The notes under the pieces: model-generated
What the model was told of the DNA's origin: nothing
The model's input: only the letters and a program-made list of their open reading frames with translations
Database searches by the model: none
NCBI RefSeq assembly: GCF_000829415.1
Contig: NZ_AP014637.1
Span: 4,171,001-4,235,000 of the forward strand
From: Pseudomonas sp. StFLB209
GTDB taxonomy: Bacteria > Pseudomonadota > Gammaproteobacteria > Pseudomonadales > Pseudomonadaceae
DNA: 64,000 nt
Reading direction: 5' to 3'
Part shown: piece after piece, positions 25,611 through 34,272 of the stretch
Numbering within the stretch: position 1 is the first letter of the stretch
How the letters are laid out: each line of letters begins with the position of its first letter
Position numbers and translations under genes: made by a program

Positions 25611-27286
25611 GGCTGCACCTGCGAAGTCTGAAGGGTTGGCCCCGGCACCGGGCGGGTCGCCATGACCGACTGGATGTACTGCTGCGGATCATGCAGGGTC
25701 GCTGCGGTGTCCTGGGTGTACTGCAACAGCGGTTCGGCCCGGAAGGTCAGGGTGATGCACAGGCCCAGCAACACCACAATCGGCAGGTACTCACTGTGGC
25801 GCAGCAACGGCGGGACGGTTTCAGTCGGCGTCCAGAAGCGTTGCACGCCCAGGCGGACGAACGACATCAGCGCTGCCAGGCCTGAGAAAATCAACAGCGC
25901 AATTAACAGCCAGGCCTCAAGTGACACGGGTTGATCCTTGGCGACATCCAGGCCGGACGGGTTGAGCAGGGCGCTGAGCAGGGTCAGCTTGCCGATAAAG
26001 CCCGACAGCGGCGGCATACCGATGACCAGCAGCGCGCAGGCCACGAAGCACAGGCCCAGAAATGCCATGGTCATCGGGATCACCTGACCGACCACGATAT
26101 TTTCCTCTTCATCGAGGTTGACGCCGCGGGGTGGGTGCAGGGACTCAAGATTGTGTGGCAACTGGTCGGCGTCCTCGTCCTCGCCGTACTGGTTGGCCGA
26201 GCGTGAACGCTCGATCAGTTCGCCGAGCAGGAACAGTGCGCTGAGTGCCAGCGTCGAGCTGACCAGATAGAACAGCGCGCCGGCGGTCAGGCTCGGTTGG
26301 GCGAAACCGATCGCCGCCAGCAGGATGCCGGCCGAGACCAGGATGCTCAGGCTGGCCATACGCTCCAGACGCTGGGCTGCAATCACCGCAATGGCTGCCG
26401 TGGCAATGGTCGCCATGCCGCCGAAAATCAGCCATTCACCGCCGAAGAACGCTGACTCGCCAGCATGGCTGGAGAACAGCAGGGTCCACAGCCGCAGCAA
26501 GGTGTAGATCCCGACCTTGGTCATGATCGCGAACATTGCCGCCACCGGCGCACTGGCGGCCGAGTAGGCCGGCACCAGCCAGAAGTTCAGCGGCCACATG
26601 CCGGCCTTGGCCAGAAATGCCGTGGCCAGGATCGCCGCACCGGCGTGCAGCAGGCCGCGGTCGGCCTCAGGCACCTGCGGGATCTTGACCGCAAGGTCGG
26701 CCATGTTCAGCGTGCCGGTCACGCCGTAGATCAAGGCTGCGCCAATCAGGAACAGCGACGAAGCCAGCAGGTTGATGGCGATGTAATGCAGGCCCGCCGA
26801 TACCCGCGCACGCCCCGAGCCGTGCAGCATCAGGCCGTAGGAGGCGGCGAGCAGCACCTCGAAAAATACGAACAGGTTGAACAGGTCGGCGGTCAGGAAT
26901 GCACCGTACAAGCCCATCAACTGGATCTGGAACAGCGCATGGAAACTGGTACCGGCCTTGTCCCAGCGCGCCAGGGCAAACAGCAAGGCGCAGACCCCGA
27001 TGATCCCGGTCAGCACCAGCATCAACGCTGACAGATGATCGACCACCAGCACGATGCCGAACGGCACGTCCCAGTTACCGGGCATGTACACGCCGATCGA
27101 GCCCATGCCGCCGCTTTCCTGAACCCACATCAGCAGGCGGATCGAGACGGCCAAGCCGAGCAGGGTCGAGAACAGGTTGATGCGCGCCTTGAGTGGGCGG
27201 TGCTTCTCGCCGAGCATCAGCATCAGCCCGGCGGTGAACAGCGGCAGCAGGATCGGGACAATGATCAGTTGGTTGATTGCACTCAT
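25607..27286 (-). CDS. mrpD: Monovalent cation/H+ antiporter subunit D
   Basis: 559 residues, NuoN/M-like proton-pumping type with about 14 transmembrane helices. Seen: FVFFEVLLAASYGLMLHGSG (conserved Glu of TM5), LLHAGAAILATAFLAKAGMW (Lys of TM7), FWLVPAYSAASAPVAAMFAI. A loop of about 45 charged residues (around NQYGEDEDADQLPHNLESLH) interrupts the helices at about residue 370, longer than in many MrpD proteins. Overlaps mrpC and mrpE by 4 bp. Confidence 0.95.
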   Translation of the reverse strand: MSAINQLIIVPILLPLFTAGLMLMLGEKHRPLKARINLFSTLLGLAVSIRLLMWVQESGGMGSIGVYMPGNWDVPFGIVLVVDHLSALMLVLTGIIGVCALLFALARWDKAGTSFHALFQIQLMGLYGAFLTADLFNLFVFFEVLLAASYGLMLHGSGRARVSAGLHYIAINLLASSLFLIGAALIYGVTGTLNMADLAVKIPQVPEADRGLLHAGAAILATAFLAKAGMWPLNFWLVPAYSAASAPVAAMFAIMTKVGIYTLLRLWTLLFSSHAGESAFFGGEWLIFGGMATIATAAIAVIAAQRLERMASLSILVSAGILLAAIGFAQPSLTAGALFYLVSSTLALSALFLLGELIERSRSANQYGEDEDADQLPHNLESLHPPRGVNLDEEENIVVGQVIPMTMAFLGLCFVACALLVIGMPPLSGFIGKLTLLSALLNPSGLDVAKDQPVSLEAWLLIALLIFSGLAALMSFVRLGVQRFWTPTETVPPLLRHSEYLPIVVLLGLCITLTFRAEPLLQYTQDTAATLHDPQQYIQSVMATRPVPGPTLQTSQVQP

Positions 27287-27630
27287 GCTTTCGGCTCCCG
27301 GCCGTCGACATGGTCAGTGCCGGTCAGGCCACGGGAAGCCAGCAGAACCACCAGAAACAGCGCGGTCATGGCAAAGCTGATCACGATCGCGGTCAGCACC
27401 AATGCCTGGGGCAGCGGGTCGGTGTAGTGCAGCAGGTCATGCGGCACACCGTCCTTGATCACCGGCTCTTTGCCGATGAACAGGCTGCCCATACTGAAGA
27501 TGAACAGGTTCACCCCATACGACAGCAGGCACAGGCCCATGATCACCTGGAAGGTCCGTGGGCGCAGGATCAGCCAGACGCCCGAGGCGGCCAGTACGCC
27601 GATGGCAACGGCAATCACTTCTTCCATCAC
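27283..27630 (-). CDS. mrpC: Monovalent cation/H+ antiporter subunit C
   Basis: 115 residues, NuoK-like with three helices: EVIAVAIGVLAASGVWLILR, VIMGLCLLSYGVNLFIFSMG and ALVLTAIVISFAMTALFLVV. The Asp/Pro-rich loop PVIKDGVPHDLLHYTDPLPQ is typical of MrpC. Confidence 0.95.
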   Translation of the reverse strand: MMEEVIAVAIGVLAASGVWLILRPRTFQVIMGLCLLSYGVNLFIFSMGSLFIGKEPVIKDGVPHDLLHYTDPLPQALVLTAIVISFAMTALFLVVLLASRGLTGTDHVDGREPKA

Positions 27631-30572
27631 AAGACTCCTTCTGGTGCGTGGACAGGCTGGCCCGGTGGCAGTGCGCCCACCGGCTTGGGCAGCGCGGTCG
27701 GGCGATGGCTACGCACCGCCTGGTGACCCAGGGCGGTGAGCATCAGCAGGGTCGAACCGACCACCACCGCATACACGCCGATATCAAAAAACAGCGCACT
27801 GGCCACATGCATGTCGCCGAGCACCGGCAAATGCAGATGCGCGGTATGGGTGGTCATAAACGGGTAACCCAGGGCCATGGCGCCCAGGCCGGTGAGCACC
27901 GAGCACAGTAGGCCGACGCCAATCCAGCGTTGCGGACGCAGGCTCATGTGCGCCTCGACCCACTGGGTGCCGGCGACCATGTATTGCAGGATGAACGCCA
28001 CCGACATCACCAGCCCGGCGACGAAGCCGCCACCGGGCTGGTTATGACCGCGCATGAACAGGTACATCGAGACGATGAAGGCAATCGGCAGCAGCAAGCG
28101 TACCAGGGCTGCCGGGACCATCATGAAGCCCAGTGCGGTGTCGCTGGCGCTGCGCGGGTTGACCAGGTCGGTGGCCACATCGCGGGCCAGCAGGCGCTGC
28201 TGGGCGGGCAGCGGGATGCTTTCTTTGGGCGGGCGGAAGCGCCGCAGCAGGGCAAACACGGTCAGCGCCACCACACCCAGTACCGTAATTTCACCGAAGG
28301 TATCGAAGCCGCGGAAGTCCACCAGCATCACGTTGACCACGTTGGTGCCGCCGCCTTCGGGCAGCGCTCTGCTCAGGTAGTAGGACGAAATCATGTTCGG
28401 TGTCTGGCGGGTCAGCATCGCGTAAGACAACGCCGCCATGCCGCCACCGACCAGAATCGCCAGGCTCAGGTCGCGCACCCGCCGGGTACGGGCCTTGAGT
28501 CGCGAGCTGACCGTGGCCACTTCTTCGCTACGCCGTGGCAGCCAGCGCAGGCCTAGCAGGATCAGCACTGTGGTGACCACTTCGACCACCAGCTGGGTCA
28601 GGGCCAGGTCCGGTGCAGAGAACCAGACGAAGGTGATGCAGGTCATCAGGCCGCAGACACTGACCATGATCAATGCCGCCAGGCGGTGATACTTGCCTTG
28701 CCAGGCGGCGCCGATGGCGCAGGCAATCGCGATCAGCCAAAGCGTGACGAACACCCCGGAGCCGGAAATCTTCGGCCGGTCGCCCCAGCTCAGACCGCTG
28801 TAATACATCGGGATAAAGCCCAGCACCACGGCGGTGAGAACCAGCGCGAACAACTGCGGTTGCAGGCGGCGGGTGGTCAGCCGGCGCTCGACCCGACGCG
28901 CCCAGTGCATGGTTGCCACCAGCAGTTTTTCGAACGAGCGCTTGCCGTTGAGCCGGCCGATCAGCGGCGGCCCGCTAAAGCGCTCGTTGCGCAGCGGGTT
29001 GCGCAGCAACAAGTACAGCAAAATGCCGCCGCCCATCGCGATCAGGCTCATGATCATCGGCGCATTCCAGCCATGCCAGATGGCCAGGCTGTACTCGGGC
29101 AACTCTGCGCCGACCACCGGTTGCGCCGCTGTAGCCAGTATCGGACCCACCGACTGCGCCGGGAAAATACCAACCACCAGACACGCCATCACCAGCAGCT
29201 CGACCGGCATGCGCATCCAGCGCGGCGGCTCGTGGGGCGAGAGCGGCAGGTCCTTGGCCATCGGGCCGAAGAACACATCGACGGTAAAGCGCAGTGAGTA
29301 GGCGACGCTGAACGCACCGGCAATGGTTGCCACCACCGGCAGGGCGATTTCGACCCACATTGACGAGGTAATGAACACTGTTTCGGCGAAGAACATCTCT
29401 TTGGAGATAAAGCCGTTCATCAGCGGCACGCCGGCCATCGCCGCACTGGCGACCATGGCCAGCGTGGCGGTGTACGGGATCATCTTGACCAGCCCCGACA
29501 GCCTGCGGATATCCCGCGTGCCGCTCTCGTGGTCGATGATTCCGGCGGCCATGAACAGCGAGGCCTTGAAGGTTGCGTGGTTGAGGATATGAAATACTGC
29601 AGCGACGGCCGCCAGCGGGCTGTTCAGGCCCAGCAGCAAGGTAATCAGGCCCAGGTGGCTGATGGTTGAGTAGGCGAGCAGGCCCTTGAGGTCATTCTGG
29701 AAAATGGCGGCAAACGCACCCAGCAGCAGGGTGCAGGCGCCCGCGCCGCTGACGATCCAGAACCATTCCTCCGTGCCGGACAATGATGGCCATAGCCGGG
29801 CCATCAGGAATACCCCGGCCTTGACCATGGTCGCCGAGTGCAGATAAGCCGAGACCGGGGTCGGCGCGGCCATGGCGTGGGGCAGCCAGAAATGAAACGG
29901 GAACTGCGCGCTCTTGCTCAGTGCGCCGATGAGAATCAGCGCCAGCAGTACCGGGTACAGGGCATGGGCACGAATCGCATCACCCGATTCCAGCACCCGC
30001 TCAAGATCATAACTGCCGACCACATGACCGAGCACCAGCATCCCTGCCAGCAGCGCCAGGCCGCCGGCGCCGGTGACCAGCAACGCCATGTAAGCGCCGC
30101 GCCGCGCATCGTTGCGGTGGTGCCAGTAGCCGATCAGCAGGAACGAGAAGACGCTGGTCAGCTCCCAGAAAAACACGATCTGGATAATGTTGCCGGAGAT
30201 CACCAGGCCGAGCATCGCGCCCATGAAGGCCAGGAAAAACGCGAAAAAACGCGGCACCGGGTCATCCGGCGACATGTAGTAACGGGCATACAGCGACACC
30301 AGCGCGCCGATCCCCAGCACCAGCATGGAGAACAGCCAGGCAAAGCCGTCCATGCGCAGCACGAAGTTAAGGCCCAGGCTGGGCAGCCACAGATACTCCT
30401 CGCGGATCACCCCGCCATCGGCAATCTGTGGGTACCACAGCGCGACCTGCAGTGCGCCGCCAATGGCAATCAGGCCGGCCAACAGGGATTCCGCGTTGCG
30501 GGCGTTATGCGGCAGCAAAGCTGCCAGACAGCTGCCGATAAAGGGCAGAAGCAGTAGAACTATCAGGGACAT
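27627..30572 (-). CDS. mrpA: Monovalent cation/H+ antiporter subunit A fused to B
   Basis: 981 residues: NuoL-like MrpA (about 1-800) with SVFSFLLIGYWHHRNDARRG, LSKSAQFPFHFWLPHAMAAP, LHSATMVKAGVFLM and HATFKASLFMAAG, followed by an MrpB part (PAALVRLLLPIAFIVSMYLF, GHNQPGGGFVAGLVMSVAFI). The A-B fusion makes this a group 2, six-gene Mrp/Pha/Sha system. The operon order is A-C-D-E-F-G, each joint a 4-bp ATGA overlap, so strict translational coupling. In Pseudomonas this complex exports Na+ or K+ in exchange for protons and supports alkaline and salt tolerance. Confidence 0.96.
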   Translation of the reverse strand: MSLIVLLLLPFIGSCLAALLPHNARNAESLLAGLIAIGGALQVALWYPQIADGGVIREEYLWLPSLGLNFVLRMDGFAWLFSMLVLGIGALVSLYARYYMSPDDPVPRFFAFFLAFMGAMLGLVISGNIIQIVFFWELTSVFSFLLIGYWHHRNDARRGAYMALLVTGAGGLALLAGMLVLGHVVGSYDLERVLESGDAIRAHALYPVLLALILIGALSKSAQFPFHFWLPHAMAAPTPVSAYLHSATMVKAGVFLMARLWPSLSGTEEWFWIVSGAGACTLLLGAFAAIFQNDLKGLLAYSTISHLGLITLLLGLNSPLAAVAAVFHILNHATFKASLFMAAGIIDHESGTRDIRRLSGLVKMIPYTATLAMVASAAMAGVPLMNGFISKEMFFAETVFITSSMWVEIALPVVATIAGAFSVAYSLRFTVDVFFGPMAKDLPLSPHEPPRWMRMPVELLVMACLVVGIFPAQSVGPILATAAQPVVGAELPEYSLAIWHGWNAPMIMSLIAMGGGILLYLLLRNPLRNERFSGPPLIGRLNGKRSFEKLLVATMHWARRVERRLTTRRLQPQLFALVLTAVVLGFIPMYYSGLSWGDRPKISGSGVFVTLWLIAIACAIGAAWQGKYHRLAALIMVSVCGLMTCITFVWFSAPDLALTQLVVEVVTTVLILLGLRWLPRRSEEVATVSSRLKARTRRVRDLSLAILVGGGMAALSYAMLTRQTPNMISSYYLSRALPEGGGTNVVNVMLVDFRGFDTFGEITVLGVVALTVFALLRRFRPPKESIPLPAQQRLLARDVATDLVNPRSASDTALGFMMVPAALVRLLLPIAFIVSMYLFMRGHNQPGGGFVAGLVMSVAFILQYMVAGTQWVEAHMSLRPQRWIGVGLLCSVLTGLGAMALGYPFMTTHTAHLHLPVLGDMHVASALFFDIGVYAVVVGSTLLMLTALGHQAVRSHRPTALPKPVGALPPGQPVHAPEGVL

Positions 30573-30812
30573 AGGCTTCTAATCTGCGGAGAAATATTAA
30601 GCATCATACGTGCCAGATCGTTCATCACCAAACGCCGTTGCTCTGAAATTTCCTACAAGAAATGTCTGGAAATCAATGAGCTGTCACTGAAAGGACCAAT
30701 CGGTCATGTCATGACGGCAGCAGGTGATGGCTGTCAGGTAACAGCTATGACCCTGAGGCCAGAGCCAAGGTGCCAACGACAGGCAGAGTATTTTCCGCAG
30801 ATTGAGACAGTG

Positions 30813-31715
30813 TCATGAAGCTTGCGGTTTGACGGGCAGACAAGGGGCGATGGCTTTTTCGAGCGCGATCTTGACGGCCATGGCGTCACCGGGTTGTGTA
30901 GCGGTTTTAAACGGCCTGGCAACTTCGGGCAGCGTGGATTCCGGCATCTGACTGTCGCTTGCCATGATCGAAAATAATGTTTGTTGGGGCTGCGCGGTCA
31001 GCCAGCGGCGCAACACGTCGTACAGTGAAACGTCATGCCACTGGTCCGGGTTATCGATGATGCTGGTGATCTTTTCCAGCAGGTGCTTCTCATGGTTGTC
31101 GGGCATCTGTGCTTGTTCGATGGCTGGTTGGGTGCGGTAGTAGTCCAGCATTTGCCCGTAAATTCTCGTGTCGCCGCGGGTCAGGCTGTACTCCAGCATC
31201 GCTTCGGCTACGACCTTATGTTTCCAGACTTGTCTTTGATCGTAAGACTCCGACCAGGCGGCGTTGCGTTCATGAAGGGTAAAGGCACCGCTTTCATCGT
31301 AGGTGATGGCCGCAAGCAACTCAGGCGACATGCCCTTGAACGGGTTGTGGCCAAGATTGTTTTTAAAGTCCGTAGCTTTACGCGCCCGTTCCAGAATCTC
31401 GGAGTCATCACTATCTGGTCGTTCGTTATCGTGGATAGCGTGAGGGGGGGCGATTCGCACGCTATGGATCTGGGCAAGCGCTTTCTGCGCTACCGCTCGT
31501 AATTGATCACGGTTCAGGCTGGCATCGCGTTGATTGGCGCGCTGCAAGGCATCGCTCAACTGGCGGGCCACAGGCGATATCTTGTCTGCACCAGGCTCAT
31601 CGGATGGAGCCTTCAGGTTCTGGGTCAGGGTTGTGGATACTTGAGCGGGTTTAGGCGTTGGTGTCAGCGCTTTGCAGGCACTGCTCGAGGATGTACAAGT
31701 AGTCAAACCAGACAT
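30813..31715 (-). CDS. Unrecognised Pseudomonas-type protein with Ser/Thr/Pro-rich N-terminus
   Basis: 300 residues. The first 35 are rich in Ser, Thr and Pro (CTSSSSACKALTPTPKPAQV), then SPVARQLSDALQRANQRDAS, DSEILERARKATDFKNNLG, NPFKGMSPELLAAITYDESG and FTLHERNAAWSESYDQRQVW. I recall similar multi-copy proteins in fluorescent pseudomonads without a known role. No signal peptide; the disordered Ser/Thr N-terminus resembles secretion leaders of T3SS-type substrates, a guess only. GGGAG precedes the ATG at 31715. Possibly in an operon with the exported protein upstream (91 bp). Confidence 0.75.
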   Translation of the reverse strand: MSGLTTCTSSSSACKALTPTPKPAQVSTTLTQNLKAPSDEPGADKISPVARQLSDALQRANQRDASLNRDQLRAVAQKALAQIHSVRIAPPHAIHDNERPDSDDSEILERARKATDFKNNLGHNPFKGMSPELLAAITYDESGAFTLHERNAAWSESYDQRQVWKHKVVAEAMLEYSLTRGDTRIYGQMLDYYRTQPAIEQAQMPDNHEKHLLEKITSIIDNPDQWHDVSLYDVLRRWLTAQPQQTLFSIMASDSQMPESTLPEVARPFKTATQPGDAMAVKIALEKAIAPCLPVKPQAS

Positions 31716-31806
31716 GATTAACTCCCATGATATATGGACATCGCAATCGCGAAGCCTGTTGCATCTACAACCGCTGGCGCGGACTGTAGATGCGTCTATT
31801 AATTGT

Positions 31807-32265
31807 TTATTTCATAGTAAATACGACACTCCATGAATGGTCAGAGAAATTAGTCGAAGTTACCGTGACCGTACAGGTGGCATTGCCGCTACTGATGGCC
31901 TTCTTGTCCCACTTTGGGGCAGTGTTCAGCTTGCCGCTGAACAGGCCGCCAGGTGCGATAGTCCTGATATATGAAGTTCTGAATTCGCAGGTTTTATTGC
32001 CTATGGTGTAACGCAGCGACGCAGTAGTTACATCGGGAAGGGCTGGATTCGTTACTCTGAATTCATCCGACCCTTTGCCTTTGATCAACAGTTCAGGCGT
32101 CGGGCTCGCATGAGCTTGGGTCATGGCGCTTGTAGATTGATAGTACATCTCCTGATCACTGAGGTTTTTTACCGTGATATGTACCGGTGACCCTGCTTGT
32201 GTCAGGTGGCTCGCAAGAATACTGCCTGCAGTCAGTGTGATCATAAAAGCGTTTTTAAAAGTCAT
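31807..32265 (-). CDS. Small exported protein, unknown
   Basis: 152 residues: signal peptide MTFKNAFMITLTAGSILASH (cleavage near TQA|GS), then HITVKNLSDQEMYYQSTSAM, strand-rich TASLRYTIGNKTCEFRTSYI and NATCTVTVTSTNFSDHSWSV. Two Cys in the mature part could pair. It looks like a single beta-sandwich. AT-richer than the flanks and without a strong ribosome site. No family recognised; a lipid- or glycan-binding fold is possible but untested. Confidence 0.72.
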   Translation of the reverse strand: MTFKNAFMITLTAGSILASHLTQAGSPVHITVKNLSDQEMYYQSTSAMTQAHASPTPELLIKGKGSDEFRVTNPALPDVTTASLRYTIGNKTCEFRTSYIRTIAPGGLFSGKLNTAPKWDKKAISSGNATCTVTVTSTNFSDHSWSVVFTMK

Positions 32266-32656
32266 GATGGAATTACCCTGATTATTAGACTTGTTGTTTC
32301 ATGGCAAAACAGATTGTGAGAGGTCGTTGTCTCTCGCCTTATCAGTTATGCGTGTCATTGGCCGGGTTTTTCTTAAATATCTAAGTCCCGGGGTTAATGT
32401 GCCGCTGGTGCGCGAGGCACAATTTTTAAAGTTGTTATGCAATACGACAAAATATTGCGGAGTGATTTCATCTTGGGGTGGGTTGCGGCGTTTGGCGATC
32501 AGACTTTTTTGACACGGCTTGTAGGGCATTTCCGGGATTTTCACTGTCCAAGTAAAAACACCGGTAACCCTTTGTTTCGCCAATGTTTAAGAGGATCAAG
32601 CGCGGCGGCCCGTTGCAGGCCGCCGTTGAGAGGTTTGAATCAATCAGCGCAAAACG
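32266..32656. other. Intergenic region with GC hairpin
   Basis: About 390 bp with mixed composition. CGGCGGCC-CGTTGCA-GGCCGCCG near 32604-32626 lies just downstream of the EamA gene and may end its transcript. A 94-aa open frame on the minus strand (32299-32583) was not accepted. AT-rich stretches near 32370-32460 could hold the promoter of the exported protein. Confidence 0.45.
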
Positions 32657-33574
32657 TCAGTCGGCCTTGGGCAATGCGTCGCCTGCCTGCTCTGCGTCCT
32701 CGGCCTTGCGTTTCTTCATTTCGCTGACGATCACCCCGGCGACGATCAGCGCGCCGCCCAGCAACGCCAGGCCTGGCAAGCGTTCGCCGGCAAGGCGGCC
32801 GAGGATACCGGCCCAGACCGGTTCGCCGGCATAGATAACGGTGGCGCGGGTGGGCGAAACGCTTTTCTGTGCCCAGTTCATGGCTACCTGGATCACTGCA
32901 CTCATCATCCCCAGGCCGATGGCGGTGCTCAGCAGCAGCCAGGAAAAGTCTGGAATACGTTCACCGGTCGGCACCACCATTAAAAACGCCAGCAGTGATG
33001 CCGTGGCCAGTTGCACGACGGTGACCCGGCGTACATCGACCTGGCCGGCATAGGCGCTGATCATGATGATTTCTGCGGCAATGGCCACGGCGCTGATGAT
33101 GGTGGCGATTTCACCGGGGCTGAAATTCAGGGCTGCGCCTTGCGGGCCTGACAACAGCATCAACCCGCTAAACGCCAGCATGATGCCCAGGCTCGGCATC
33201 AGGCCGGGGCGGCGGCCGAGTACCAGCCATTGCAGTAGCGGCACAAAGGGTACGTACAGCGCGGTAATGAAGGCCGACTGGCTGCTGGGGATGGTCTGTA
33301 AACCGACAGTCTGCAAGCCATAACCGAGCATGATCGCAGTGCCGATAAACACCCCGGCGCGCAGTTCCAGCCAGGTCAGGTCGCGCAGCACCTTGAGGCT
33401 GAACAGCGCGACCAGCAGCGCTGCTGCCGCAAACCGCAGGCCGACAAAGAACATCGGCCCACTGACGGTCATGGCGTGTTGCACCAGCAGGAACGTGCCG
33501 CCCCAGAGCATGGTGATAAAGATCAGGACGGCTTCTGCTTTACTGACTCGGGGCAATCGGTTGGGTAATTTCAT
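32657..33574 (-). CDS. EamA/DMT-family transporter
   Basis: 305 residues with ten hydrophobic segments in two EamA repeats (first about 14-145, second about 160-290). Typical patterns: FITMLWGGTFLLVQHAM, GLRFAAAALLVALFSL, YGLQTVGLQTIPSSQSAFIT, LYVPFVPLLQWLVLGRRP; second repeat AIGLGMMSAVIQVAMNWAQK, IYAGEPVWAGILGRLAGERL. Inner-membrane efflux of a small metabolite. It is divergent from the XRE-cupin regulator, which may control it. Confidence 0.92.
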   Translation of the reverse strand: MKLPNRLPRVSKAEAVLIFITMLWGGTFLLVQHAMTVSGPMFFVGLRFAAAALLVALFSLKVLRDLTWLELRAGVFIGTAIMLGYGLQTVGLQTIPSSQSAFITALYVPFVPLLQWLVLGRRPGLMPSLGIMLAFSGLMLLSGPQGAALNFSPGEIATIISAVAIAAEIIMISAYAGQVDVRRVTVVQLATASLLAFLMVVPTGERIPDFSWLLLSTAIGLGMMSAVIQVAMNWAQKSVSPTRATVIYAGEPVWAGILGRLAGERLPGLALLGGALIVAGVIVSEMKKRKAEDAEQAGDALPKAD

Positions 33575-33672
33575 TGCGCTACCGCTGTGGAACCTTGCAT
33601 GGTGAGGGAAGGGCGGCCCACAATGCGCCGCAAGTTGAGCAGTATAATGCGCAAGCGCTTCGAGTGAGCAAT

Positions 33673-34245
33673 ATGATGCACAAAGATATTTCCCCGCGTG
33701 CCCCGGTGTTGCAGCATGTGGGTCTCAATGTTCGACGACTGCGCAATGCCGCTGGCATCAGCCAGAGCGCATTGGCCGACAAGTCCGGGGTCAGCCGGCG
33801 CATGCTGGTGGCCATCGAGGCCGGTGAGAACAATGTCAGCCTGGCGACCCTGGACCGGGTTGCCGAGGCACTGGATGTGGCGTTCAGTGACCTGATCCAG
33901 GCACCGGATGTGCACGACCATAGTCGTATCAATGAGCTGGCGTGGGCCGGCACCCAGCCGGGCAGCAAGGCTGTGCTGCTGTCCAAGGCGCTGGCCCGAC
34001 GTGAGGTGGAGTTGTGGGAGTTCTGTCTGGAGCCAGGCGATCGCTATGATTCCGAGCCTGATCCGGAAGGCTGGAGCGAGCAGGTGTATGTGATCGAAGG
34101 CCAACTGAGCCTGCGGCTGGGCAGCCATGAGCAGCCTCGGCAGATCGCGGCCGGTGAGTTCTTCATGTTCCCCAGCAACCAGACCCATTCATTCTGCAAC
34201 GACGCTACGACACTGCTGCGCTTTGTGCGCAATGTCGTGTTGTAG
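33673..34245 (+). CDS. XRE-cupin transcriptional regulator
   Basis: 190 residues from MMHKDISPRAPVLQHVGLNV. HTH at about 16-70 (AAGISQSALADKSGVSRRML, ENNVSLATLDRVAEAL) and a C-terminal cupin at about 105-185 (WEFCLEPGDRY, EQVYVIEGQLSLRLG, GEFFMFPSNQTHSFCN). Metal-binding residues of the cupin are mostly missing, so it is a ligand sensor rather than an enzyme. The family regulates amino-acid and small-molecule genes next to it; here the divergent EamA exporter and the downstream FAD enzyme (27 bp) are candidates. Confidence 0.9.
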   Translation: MMHKDISPRAPVLQHVGLNVRRLRNAAGISQSALADKSGVSRRMLVAIEAGENNVSLATLDRVAEALDVAFSDLIQAPDVHDHSRINELAWAGTQPGSKAVLLSKALARREVELWEFCLEPGDRYDSEPDPEGWSEQVYVIEGQLSLRLGSHEQPRQIAAGEFFMFPSNQTHSFCNDATTLLRFVRNVVL

Positions 34246-34272
34246 CCTTGTTTTTTTGCCTGGAGCATCTGA

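Noticed and set aside
32299..32583. 94-aa frame on the minus strand
   Set aside because: No ribosome site, no domain, irregular composition; lies in an intergenic region.
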